DNA of 64,000 nucleotides from Candidatus Poribacteria bacterium (GTDB taxonomy: Bacteria > Poribacteria > WGA-4E > PCPOR2b): assembly GCA_022826645.1 (NCBI GenBank), contig JAJDUM010000118.1, forward strand, positions 1 to 64,000. Direction: 5' to 3'. Positions 52,416 to 60,375 of the stretch are shown in pieces. The first letter of the stretch is position 1. Every line of letters begins with the position of its first letter. A program made the translations under genes and the position numbers. Below the pieces are notes generated by a model that saw only the letters and a list, made by a program, of their open reading frames with translations, was not told the DNA's origin and did no database searches.

Positions 52416-53693
52416 CTATTTCTTCGTGCGCTGCCCACCCTCAATAGCGAGGAGAAATGCCTTCCCATCTTCCGACATCTCCGCCTCTTCAGGCGGCTCA
52501 CCTTCAACTTGTTTCTTTAGTGCGGGGTAAGCGACGACGGTGGGGATTTCATCAAGCTCTGTGAGCGGTGGGATACGAGACTCGGCAGCCTCGATGATGG
52601 GGGCGATTCTTTCAAGTTTCTGTTTCCTGTGTAACTCGTCACGCTCTTTGAATTCGGGCATGACACGCGATGCGAGCAGTTCAAGGGCTTCGCAGATATG
52701 TTCATGCTGATTACGGCCTGCCTGCTGAATGAAGACCACCTGATCGACACCCATCGCCTCGTATTTCAGCAGATGCTCGCGGAGTTGGTCCGGCGTACCG
52801 ATTCCGCCTCTCGCCTCACGGGGTGGTTCTGGAGTCTCGCTAAACGACTTCCAAACGTCTGTATGGCCGGGGACATGGGACCCTCCGACATAATAGTGTG
52901 AGAGCCCGTGCGTGAAAAACCGTAACCCATCAAGTCCCCGTTCGACCGCGGTATCTTCATCCTCATGGCACGAAAAACCGCTTACCATTGCAACACTCAG
53001 ATTCACCGCCTGACCGATCGGTTGGCACTCCTTCTCGGCGATTTCGTAATACTCCTCAACCCAAAACTTAGCATCGTCCGGATGGACGAACGCAAAGGTT
53101 AAAGCGCCCATACCGTTCCGCGCTGCATATCGCATGGTGTCCCGACTTGGACAGGCGACCCAGATGGGTGGGTGTGGCTTCTGAACCGGTTTTGGTAGAA
53201 CGTTGCGAGGCGGCATCGAAAAATACTTGCCCTCAAAACCTGCGTAAGGCGTTTGCACCATCATTTTGGCAGTCTCACGGGTGCACTCCTCCCACATCTC
53301 ACGTTTCTGTTCAGGCTCAACCCTGAAGCCACCGAGTTCTATGTGTGAAGCGGATTCGCCGGTGCCCCACTCCACACGTCCATTTGAAACGAGATCGAGC
53401 GTCGCGATCCGTTCAGCGACACGGGCGGGATGGTTGTACGCAGGCGGCATCAACACAATGCCGTGGCCGAGCCGGATCTGCTTGGTCCGCTGACTGCACG
53501 CGGCGAGGAACACTTCGGGGGCGGAGGAGTGGGAGTATTCCTCAAGGAAATGGTGTTCAACCTCCCACACGTAGTCGTAACCGAGCCGATCTGCGAGTTC
53601 GACCTGATCGAGCGCGTCTTGAAATAGCTTCAGCTCGTCGCCATCGTTCCATGGACGCGGGATCTGGTGTTCGTAGAATATACCAAATTGCAC
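52416..53693 (-). CDS. LLM-class flavin-dependent oxidoreductase (luciferase-like)
   Basis: The 425-residue TIM-barrel flavin monooxygenase follows the bacterial luciferase family: MQFGIFYEHQ start, LGYDYVWEVEHHFLEEYSHSSAPEVFLAACSQRT, RLGHGIVLMPPAYNHPARVAERIATLDLVSNGRVEWGTG and PHPPIWVACPSRDTMRYAARNGMG. It uses reduced FMN and O2, probably to oxygenate a small organic compound. The GTG start at 53693 is chosen because GCGGAGG is 9 nt upstream; the earlier TTG is too close to it. Confidence 0.88.
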   Translation of the reverse strand: MQFGIFYEHQIPRPWNDGDELKLFQDALDQVELADRLGYDYVWEVEHHFLEEYSHSSAPEVFLAACSQRTKQIRLGHGIVLMPPAYNHPARVAERIATLDLVSNGRVEWGTGESASHIELGGFRVEPEQKREMWEECTRETAKMMVQTPYAGFEGKYFSMPPRNVLPKPVQKPHPPIWVACPSRDTMRYAARNGMGALTFAFVHPDDAKFWVEEYYEIAEKECQPIGQAVNLSVAMVSGFSCHEDEDTAVERGLDGLRFFTHGLSHYYVGGSHVPGHTDVWKSFSETPEPPREARGGIGTPDQLREHLLKYEAMGVDQVVFIQQAGRNQHEHICEALELLASRVMPEFKERDELHRKQKLERIAPIIEAAESRIPPLTELDEIPTVVAYPALKKQVEGEPPEEAEMSEDGKAFLLAIEGGQRTKK

Positions 53694-53702
53694 AGACCAC
53701 AA

Positions 53703-53873
53703 CCTCCGCTATAATGATTTATGGTGAATTAGAGAGATAGGTAAACATTCGCGCTGCGTCCCAAGTCCCCTGCAACTCCCCTCTTATCGAAGGGGTTGCG
53801 GGAGCTTGCGGGTTCCGTATCAAGTCCCCTTGATAAGGGGGATTTAGGGGGTTGTCCGTGTAATTGGGAGTGT
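53703..53873. repeat. Short palindromic repeats of the CCCCTTGATAAGGGG type
   Basis: Between the LLM and TAXI genes lie CCCCTCTTATCGAAGGGG (about 53776-53793) and CCCCTTGATAAGGGGGATTT (53827-53846), followed by AGGGGG. Similar GATAAGGGGG and CCCCTTGTCAGGGGG stretches occur near 145-165 and 21.9 kb. Confidence 0.45.
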
Positions 53874-54887
53874 CTAATCGGCGGGCGTTGAGCCTTCGCC
53901 GTGCCAGATCCCGATCTCTTTGTAGTAACGAATCGCGCCGGGATGGAACGGCGTCCCGGTATCCTTCACAACATTCTTAGGGTTAATCGCCTTGCCCGCA
54001 GGGTGTATCTTCACAACTTCGGTGCGCTGCTCGTAGAGAACCTTGGTGAATTGGTAGACCGTCTCCGTGTCCAAATTCGCAGCGGTGATCAGGTGCATGG
54101 CACCGACATTCATGCCGTGGAAGGGTTCATCTTGCCCCCGATATGTCCCCGAAGGGATGACAACAGCGTTAAAAAACGGGTAGTTTTCAAACAAACTCTG
54201 TTTTGCCGCGTCATCAAATGGGATGAAAAAGATGTTCTGAGACGCACTGGCTCGCGTGATCGATGCGGTCGGAACAGCCCCGCCCAAGAACGCAGCGGCA
54301 GCGGAACCGTCAGCGAGCATATCAACGGCACCCGCTTGGGTGTTGTGGAGTGGCGTAAAGTCTTCGTAACTCACGCCATGTGCACCCAGAATTGGCTGCA
54401 GAAAATACTCAAATCCCGCACCTGCGGGACCCACTACAGCGCGTTTCCCCTTTAGATCCGAAAGTGTCCTTACCCCGGAGGATTGTGAGGTGATAAAAAG
54501 GGCAACATTGGGCGCGAGGGTCATCACCGTCCGAATCGGTTGCTCCCCTTTCCACGCACCTTCCCCACGAACTGCAAAGTAAGAGATAGCGGCGTTGGCG
54601 AGGGCAAATTCCAACTCACCCTTGGCGAGACGCCGGATATTTTCCTGTGTCCCTTTGGTCGCTTCCGCGGAAACCTCCCACTTCATGTCTTTTGTGTGGC
54701 TGCTGACGACCTGCGCAATCGCACCACCGACAACGAAAAACGCCCCACCCGGCGGCGCGGTGCCCACGCTGAGGAATTTACGTTTTTGACCAGTAGCGTT
54801 GGAGGCAACTAAACTCAATGAAACAGTAAGCCCGATAATCACAAGGCAAATCAAGTTAATTCGTTTGCTTTTTCTGATTAAGTTCAT
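53874..54887 (-). CDS. TAXI family TRAP transporter solute-binding protein
   Basis: The 337-residue periplasmic binding protein has a signal peptide (NLICLVIIGLTVSLSLVASNATG) and the TAXI-family core: LSVGTAPPGGAFFVVGGAIAQVV, VSAEATKGTQENIRRLAKGELEFALANA, LKGKRAVVGPAGAGFEYF and EDFTPLHNTQAGAVDMLADGSAAAAFLGGAVP. It captures a small carboxylate-like solute and hands it to a TRAP permease, which is not encoded nearby. The ATG at 54887 is chosen (AAAGGGAC site); the frame runs 68 codons further upstream without support. Confidence 0.92.
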   Translation of the reverse strand: MNLIRKSKRINLICLVIIGLTVSLSLVASNATGQKRKFLSVGTAPPGGAFFVVGGAIAQVVSSHTKDMKWEVSAEATKGTQENIRRLAKGELEFALANAAISYFAVRGEGAWKGEQPIRTVMTLAPNVALFITSQSSGVRTLSDLKGKRAVVGPAGAGFEYFLQPILGAHGVSYEDFTPLHNTQAGAVDMLADGSAAAAFLGGAVPTASITRASASQNIFFIPFDDAAKQSLFENYPFFNAVVIPSGTYRGQDEPFHGMNVGAMHLITAANLDTETVYQFTKVLYEQRTEVVKIHPAGKAINPKNVVKDTGTPFHPGAIRYYKEIGIWHGEGSTPAD

Positions 54888-55062
54888 TTGTTTGTCCCTT
54901 TGATGAGAATAGGTTAGTCTACATTGATAGGCTTTGTGGATATTTGAAAGTCTGTAGGCTAGGTTGAACGGAACCGATGAAAAAATCTCACACATCACAG
55001 GGTGGAGGAGCGATTCCAGTTGAAAGTTCAGACGCAAAGTGATACCCAACATTTGATCTAAA

Positions 55063-56157
55063 CTATTTCGGAGCGGAGAATGTTGCTTCATGTTTATAGC
55101 GTTCTAGCTCATTGTCGGTGATTTTCAAGATTGGCATAGCAATACCAGGGTCTAAAAGAGTCTCGCGAGGATCGTAAGAAAAAACGATTTTAAGTCCTTG
55201 CATTTCATTCAAAGTGTTAATTGATTTCAGCACTTTGTTGGTGTAGAAACCGCATAAAATCGTAAGGCCTTCTTGGAGGACCTCTGGGTTAAATCGTCTG
55301 TCATCATGTGCTATATACTGGTCTCTTATTTCAGATAGTCGCGAATCAATTTCACATATTTCCGATTTACTCTCTTGTTCATGATAGTGTTCTAGGTAGC
55401 GATCACTGTATGTTTGGTATGAATTGGTATGTGTGTGTGAAGATTTATCCATAAGTCGATCAATCCTTACGATACAACTATCAAAATAGGTGCTCACGTA
55501 GTCTTCCCAAAAAACCGGGCTGCTATACTCAACCAAATCCTTGATCGAGTTGTTTAATCCCGAATTCAGTGAACCAAGGCGATATCCAAGCTGGTGAGTT
55601 AAAAAAAGATTAAACAATCCCAGCTTTAGATTTAAGCTAATTGTATCATGACATAATTTGTAATAATCTTTGGCTAAGGATTCTAATTCGCCTCCCATTC
55701 TTTGATTTGGGTCAATATTCGCTTTTATATACGATTGAAGAAACAGATCTTCTTCCTTCTGCTGGCACTTGGTAAAATATATCTCATTGTTATTGGCATA
55801 TCTGGAAGGGGCCGGATTACATAGGTACCAATCTTTAAATGTCATGATGGTGCTACCTCTCTCTAAAGGTAGCCATAAACCTTTTGAACAATTGCATAGT
55901 AAGTATACTTGCGGTAGTTCAGAGACCTCATTGTTATCCAAAAGGTAATCTGTTTTATATTCTATGGGTGTCCGGCATTCACAGCAAAATATTGGTAGGT
56001 GCTCTAAGTTAGGCTTCACACACTCCCTACAATATCGTTTCATATATGGGTATATTATTGTTTTGCAATCTTCGCATGCGTAACTTTGAGTTCCTTCGAG
56101 ATCTTCCGTATATGATAGTGAAGACATTTTCTTTACATCGCGTTCCAAAAATTCCAT
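55063..56157 (-). CDS. Zinc-ribbon protein with an AbiU2/HEPN-like C-terminal region
   Basis: I do not know this 364-residue protein as a whole. Its N-terminus has paired cysteine knuckles (CEDC 28-31, CREC 43-46, CCEC 58-61, CNC 88-90) suited to one or two zinc ribbons. The C-terminal helices end in LSEIRDQYIAHDDRRFN, where R278 and H284 fit the HEPN ribonuclease motif R-x4-6-H. The setting resembles AbiU2-type phage-exclusion proteins. The gene is clearly more AT-rich than its neighbours, suggesting recent transfer. It stands alone, with a GAGGAAA ribosome site. The defence role is inference. Confidence 0.5.
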   Translation of the reverse strand: MEFLERDVKKMSSLSYTEDLEGTQSYACEDCKTIIYPYMKRYCRECVKPNLEHLPIFCCECRTPIEYKTDYLLDNNEVSELPQVYLLCNCSKGLWLPLERGSTIMTFKDWYLCNPAPSRYANNNEIYFTKCQQKEEDLFLQSYIKANIDPNQRMGGELESLAKDYYKLCHDTISLNLKLGLFNLFLTHQLGYRLGSLNSGLNNSIKDLVEYSSPVFWEDYVSTYFDSCIVRIDRLMDKSSHTHTNSYQTYSDRYLEHYHEQESKSEICEIDSRLSEIRDQYIAHDDRRFNPEVLQEGLTILCGFYTNKVLKSINTLNEMQGLKIVFSYDPRETLLDPGIAMPILKITDNELERYKHEATFSAPK

Positions 56158-56369
56158 ACTATTTCCTCGCAGTATAATCTATCACTATCAAAACCTAAGC
56201 GAATCTTGAAATGTCCTGTTTCGTCTTCCATAATCCGTATTTCTTGAGGGGGAATGATAACATCTCTGGTGAACAGGTATCAATTGAGTTCAGAAGCATT
56301 TACCCTTGATCGAACACACATGTCGCCCCGCTGGGGCTAAACACACCAAAAATTCAGGATGCAGCAGCC

Positions 56370-56420
56370 ATCGTAGGGGCTTGGTTTCCAAGCCCAGCGG
56401 GTTAGGGAACCCAACCCCTA
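56370..56420. repeat. GTAGGGG-bounded double hairpin
   Basis: CGTAGGGG at the left and CCCCTACG at the right are exact reverse complements. Inside are the hairpins CTTGG-ttt-CCAAG and GGGTT-aggg-AACCC. The same architecture, with different inner bases, lies at 22035-22083; a longer version lies at 32921-33109. Confidence 0.65.
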
Positions 56421-56508
56421 CGCCTTTCGTTTTTCCGTCTTCCCCGTTTTCCTCCATGTTCTTCGCGTAGTCTTCTCTATTCGCGATTCAAACAGATGAA
56501 CTTTCAGG

Positions 56509-56687
56509 AGCTAGGGCGTGTTGACATTTTGCTTTTGCTACCGTGAGAAACGCTAAATCAATGGAAAAATGTTCGGAAACCGAGTTTTTTCTTCAAAACT
56601 CGGTTTCTTTTTTCGGCTTTCCCGGTTAGTGAACCGGTTTAGGTCCCTCTATTATCTGGTTGTGATGAAATGTCAACAGAACCTAGC
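56509..56687. mobile_element. 179-bp MITE with TGTTGACATTT ends
   Basis: The ends GCTAGG(GCG)TGTTGACATTT and, inverted, GCTAGG(TTC)TGTTGACATTT match except for three bases. A CTAG or TA at each border could be the target duplication. The interior carries the 13-bp GAAACCGAGTTTT hairpin (56575-56606), also found in the MITE at 20898-20988. The right end recurs, inverted, at 32858-32896. Confidence 0.65.
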
Positions 56688-56700
56688 AATCTGCGTTATG

Positions 56701-57777
56701 CTAACCAACCCGATACCGTTCAACCGCATCCATATCGAGCCCCACACCCAGTCCCGGTCTGTCCGGAACCTTCGCCTGTCCATCTCGAATATCCAACGGT
56801 TCAGCGAGAAGCGAGTGCTCAAGCAGTATGTAAAGCGAGACATGACTCAACGACGCATTCGGCAGCGCGGCGGCGAGATGTACCATAAAGATCGCGGAGA
56901 CACCTGTAAACCCCATCTGGAGCCAGAACGGCATGTTCGCAGCGGAGGCGATATTAGCACATCGTAGAATGCCAGCGAGCCAGCCACCCACCACATAGTA
57001 GTCATAAGCGGGCGAAGGCAGCGAAACCGTGGGGTCCGGTGAGCCAAAGTGGATTGCCAGTGGGATACCGAGTTCCTTCTTGATCCGCAGATACCCCTCA
57101 ACATCGTCCTGAACGATGGGCGATTCCAAGCACTTGACTTGAGGATATTCTTTTAATCGCCGTCCGAAGGAGACGGTGCGCTCCACAGTCCCAAAGGTGG
57201 TGTTGGCATCAATCGTCAGTTCATAATTCTCTGGTGCGACCTCTGCGATGGCTTGGACCTGTTCCACCACATCGGTATGGGCGCGGCGTTTGAACTTATG
57301 CACACAGAAACCGCCTTCTAAAGCGATTTTTACCTCCTCCTGCATTGCCTCCGGTGGGAAACATTGCGACCAATATGCGATTGGGGCAGTTGGCTGAGCA
57401 GGACCAAACATCCGTGCCATCGGCAGCCCAACCGCCTGACCCATCAGGTCGTAAAAAGCGATCTGAAGGGGACCTGCGCTATCGTCCATGATAAACTCAA
57501 AGGGACTTCTACCAAGATACGTCTGGAGTTTCTCTTCGGCGATACCCGCACCTTCGCCGATTCCCACAAGTCCTTCGTCCGTATGTACGCAATAGATCGA
57601 TGTTTCCACGGTAGGCGGCGACGACTCGCGCCACTGTCTTTCATGCTCACTTCTGTTTGCGTTCAACTCATCATCTGTTGCGCGGTTCCCAAAGTTCCAA
57701 CCTTTCTGAAGGTGATCTCGGACACGCTCCATATAGGGGATTTCCACAGGGATCTGCTCAATTTGGGTAATTTTCAC
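56701..57777 (-). CDS. Enolase superfamily (mandelate racemase/muconate lactonizing-like) protein
   Basis: The 358-residue protein has the MR/MLE fold: a capping domain, then a barrel with HKFKRR (KxK at strand 2), TIDANTTFG (metal Asp) and CLESPIVQDD (metal Glu). The third metal position falls in IHFGSPDP rather than the usual ADES, so the site is partly unusual. Such enzymes abstract the proton alpha to a carboxylate. The start is GTG 57777 behind AAAGGAAA. It begins almost identically to the next enolase-family gene (MKITQIEQIPV versus MRITQIEPIPV). Confidence 0.82.
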   Translation of the reverse strand: MKITQIEQIPVEIPYMERVRDHLQKGWNFGNRATDDELNANRSEHERQWRESSPPTVETSIYCVHTDEGLVGIGEGAGIAEEKLQTYLGRSPFEFIMDDSAGPLQIAFYDLMGQAVGLPMARMFGPAQPTAPIAYWSQCFPPEAMQEEVKIALEGGFCVHKFKRRAHTDVVEQVQAIAEVAPENYELTIDANTTFGTVERTVSFGRRLKEYPQVKCLESPIVQDDVEGYLRIKKELGIPLAIHFGSPDPTVSLPSPAYDYYVVGGWLAGILRCANIASAANMPFWLQMGFTGVSAIFMVHLAAALPNASLSHVSLYILLEHSLLAEPLDIRDGQAKVPDRPGLGVGLDMDAVERYRVG

Positions 57778-57839
57778 AGTCTTTCCTTTCGCCTAGTAAT
57801 TTTTATAATCTTTAGTGCGAGTTGGTGAGGAGATTGAAT

Positions 57840-57917
57840 TTATTAGTTCATTGGTTCATTCATGACCCAATAACCCGATGAACAAATTATTTTCACGTTT
57901 CACGTATCACGTTTCAC
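57840..57917 (-). repeat. GTGAAACGTGATRCGTGAAACG repeat, copy 2 (inverted)
   Basis: The reverse complement of this stretch matches the repeat starting at 18059: GTGAAACGTGATACGTGAAACG, then TTTGTTCATCGG-like sequence. It overlaps the last codons of the next enolase-family gene, so part of that C-terminal end may derive from the repeat. Confidence 0.5.
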
Positions 57918-59037
57918 TTCCAGTCTTATCCCGCCAATGCGCTAACTGATCTTCATCCAACTCCACTCCCAGTCCAGGCCCTTCGGGGACGCGAGCAACT
58001 TCGGGTCCAAGGGTAAGTGAGGTTTGCAGCAGATCTGCCTCATGATAAAGCGGACCGATGAGGTCTGCGGGATAGGTTTCGCTGTCGATGGTGGGCATGG
58101 CAGCTGCGACGTGCGCCATTGCAGCACTCCCAACCCCCAACTCCAAGTTACTGCCGATACTTCCAACTGCGCCAGCAGCTTTTGCAACGTGCATGATTTC
58201 GAGGGTAGCACTCAGTCCGCCGTGCTTGCCGGGATACACGCTGAAGATATCAGCGGCGCGTGCATTGGCAATCAGCCACGCATCCGCAAGTGTGAAGACG
58301 CTCTCGTCCGCCATGATTGGAATCTGCGTCGCTTCCCTGAGTTGTGCGAGCGATGTCGGATCATCGGGAGAGATGGGCTGCTCCGCGAAGAGCATATCAT
58401 AGGGTTCAAGTTTGGGGAGCATCCGACGGGCGGTGTCCAAGCTCCAGCCACAATTGACATCAATGCCGATCGGGATTGTCGGACCGGCGACCTCCCGCAC
58501 CGCTTTAACGCGCTGCAGATCCATTTCTGGATCGAGTCCGACCTTGACCTTCAGGCAACGTACCCCCCAATCCAAGAATCGTTCCGCCAGGCTGACCGCT
58601 TGGGGAACATCGAACGCACCAACCACCATCTTAATCGGGATTTCGTCGCGCACCTGCCCGCCGAGCAGTTGGTAGACTGGAACGCCCGCCGCTTTTCCTG
58701 CCAGATCCCACAATCCCATCTCTACCGCTGCCTTTGTGAACGGGTTGAGCTTAATCTCTTTGTCCATGATAGCCCGCAGTGAATTAATCTGGGTGGGGTC
58801 AGCACCAATGAGTGCAGGCGCGATCAGTTCCTCAATGGCAGCGACGCAACCGCGACTGGTTTCACCGCTCCAACGGGGTGCGACCGTTGCTTCGCCCAGA
58901 CCAACTAAATCTGTATCGGTGTGGATACGAACGATGACGTAAGGCGAGTCGATATGTTCGCCGTGGGCGGTCTTCGTTGTCAATCCCGCCTTTAGGGGAA
59001 CGCGGACGGGGATCGGTTCAATCTGTGTAATTCTCAT
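57907..59037 (-). CDS. Enolase superfamily (MLE subgroup) protein
   Basis: The 376-residue protein has a complete MLE-type active site: LKVKVGLDPEMD (KxK base), IGIDVNCGWSLD (metal Asp), LFAEQPISPDD (metal Glu), IMADESVFT (metal D/E) and FSVYPGKHGGLS (second Lys). This pattern suits muconate cycloisomerase, dipeptide epimerase or N-succinylamino acid racemase chemistry. It clusters with three other enolase-family enzymes. The last few residues overlap a dispersed repeat. Confidence 0.9.
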   Translation of the reverse strand: MRITQIEPIPVRVPLKAGLTTKTAHGEHIDSPYVIVRIHTDTDLVGLGEATVAPRWSGETSRGCVAAIEELIAPALIGADPTQINSLRAIMDKEIKLNPFTKAAVEMGLWDLAGKAAGVPVYQLLGGQVRDEIPIKMVVGAFDVPQAVSLAERFLDWGVRCLKVKVGLDPEMDLQRVKAVREVAGPTIPIGIDVNCGWSLDTARRMLPKLEPYDMLFAEQPISPDDPTSLAQLREATQIPIMADESVFTLADAWLIANARAADIFSVYPGKHGGLSATLEIMHVAKAAGAVGSIGSNLELGVGSAAMAHVAAAMPTIDSETYPADLIGPLYHEADLLQTSLTLGPEVARVPEGPGLGVELDEDQLAHWRDKTGSET

Positions 59038-59136
59038 GAGAAGCCTTTGTTTGCGTAGGGCGTGGCTATATTGAATACGGAGTGTGCAGTAGATAGGCTA
59101 TACAAAGCCCACAGCCAGTTTATCTTCCGTCCGACA

Positions 59137-60030
59137 TCAATCGATCTGAATGAACTGTTTCCAATTCTCGTAGATAATGTTGTGAATTGCTTCTTCGGGA
59201 AACTTTGGGAAGTTCGTTCCCTCGACGATATCGTTCACCTTATGCTGCCCAGCGATTACCTGTTCTGGGGTGGCGGAGGGGAAATCGGAACCGAAAATCA
59301 GTTTATGTTCTACCCCGTACTCAAGCGCTGCCATGAACGCCTGATAGTGCCGTAACGGACGATAGTGGAGTGCAGAGATGTCTGCGTACAGGTTGGGGTG
59401 TTTGCGGATCAGCACCACACAATCGGTCTCCCACGGATGCCCCATGTGCGCGATAATCATGCGAAGATCCGGGCACGCGACTGCGATGTCTTCCAAGAAA
59501 ATTGGGTTGGAGTATTTCAGCGGTCCAGGACGAACAAACGAGGTGCCCTGATGCCAAATCGTCGGGATGTCCAACGCTTCAGCTTTTTTGAAAAGCGGCA
59601 GATGTTTCGGATCCTGTGGGTCAAAGTTCTGGTAGATAGGTGCAACTTTCAGTCCGCGAAGCCCAAGTGTCTCGACGTTGTAGACAAGTTGGTCCACACA
59701 GTCCTCATCGTTTGGATCGACCGAACACCAACCGATAAAACGATCTGAATGCTGGTTGACAAAATCTGCGACCATTTCCTGTGGGATATCGATACCACAG
59801 AAAGGTGCTTTCAACCCGAACACAACAACCTTATCGCAATCCTTGGTTGCTTCGAGTAGGGTTTCAGGCGTGGAATCGAAGGCGTTCTTCTCCTCTTCCT
59901 CCTCACCGGCGAAGTAGACGTCCGGCGTAATCCGCATCTTCGCCTTCTTGGCAGCGAGCGCGAATTCGACAAATTCGTCGGAATAGTGATCGGGATACCA
60001 ACCGAGGTTCGTGTGGATGTCAACAAGCAT
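59137..60030 (-). CDS. Amidohydrolase family 2 protein
   Basis: The 297-residue TIM-barrel hydrolase has LVDIHTNLGWYPDHY (altered HxH, here HxN), IWHQGTSFV (metal His), RMIIAHMGHPWETD (second His) and LIFGSDFPSATPEQ (terminal metal Asp). It matches the ACMSD-like amidohydrolase-2 group. ATG 60030 is preferred over TTG 60036 because AAGGAG is better spaced. It lies among enolase-family dehydratases or racemases and may hydrolyse or decarboxylate a product of those enzymes. Confidence 0.83.
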   Translation of the reverse strand: MLVDIHTNLGWYPDHYSDEFVEFALAAKKAKMRITPDVYFAGEEEEEKNAFDSTPETLLEATKDCDKVVVFGLKAPFCGIDIPQEMVADFVNQHSDRFIGWCSVDPNDEDCVDQLVYNVETLGLRGLKVAPIYQNFDPQDPKHLPLFKKAEALDIPTIWHQGTSFVRPGPLKYSNPIFLEDIAVACPDLRMIIAHMGHPWETDCVVLIRKHPNLYADISALHYRPLRHYQAFMAALEYGVEHKLIFGSDFPSATPEQVIAGQHKVNDIVEGTNFPKFPEEAIHNIIYENWKQFIQID

Positions 60031-60036
60031 TAACAA

Positions 60037-60375
60037 TAACTCCTTCTACTTTGTTTTTTTCAGTCACTTCTGCATAGTATGATAATCGGGCAGATTAGGA
60101 AGATATGCTATCATACCTCTGTGGGGAAGTCAATTCGCCAAGTCGGGATTCGCTCTCCCTACTGCACTGGCAGAGCAAACAATCAAACGAACTTGGCTCA
60201 TGTAAAAACAGAGTGCAGTTACGGTGAAAGCGTTAAGAGCGGGGCAAGTCGCTTTGGATCCCGATTTATCGGGGATGCCCCGCCTACGGTTGTTGGGGCA
60301 AGTCGGTGCTGTTGCACTAATTCTTAACATGAGCGACGAACTTACCTATCCCGGTCACTCCGGCTCCAAGCGTTC
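60037..60375. other. Intergenic region containing a MITE
   Basis: No gene is seen in these 339 bp. Most of the region is the MITE at 60195-60335 and its target duplications. A T-rich tract at about 60052-60060 lies upstream of the amidohydrolase gene and may be part of its promoter. Confidence 0.5.
60195..60335. mobile_element. MITE with 8-bp target duplication (second family member)
   Basis: GGCTCATGTAAAAACAGAGTGCA at the left and, inverted, GCTCATGTTAAGAATTAGTGCAA at the right are imperfect terminal repeats of the family seen at 20898-20988. ACGAACTT stands directly outside both ends (60187-60194 and 60336-60343), a perfect 8-bp duplication. The interior is a GCGGGGCA...TGCCCCGC hairpin, different from the cargo of the first copy and shared with the MITE at 35670-35741. 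Confidence 0.8.

Larger units (their letters stand above)
56158..56700. other. Repeat-filled intergenic region
   Basis: This 543-bp region separates the zinc-ribbon/HEPN gene from an enolase-superfamily gene. No gene is seen. It carries a GTAGGGG-type double hairpin (56370-56420) and a 179-bp MITE (56509-56687), both listed separately. Confidence 0.5.

Noticed and set aside
54888..55091. 68-codon N-terminal extension of the TAXI binding protein
   Set aside because: It would bury the signal peptide in the middle of the protein and overlap the zinc-ribbon gene. ATG 54887 has a ribosome site and a normal signal sequence.
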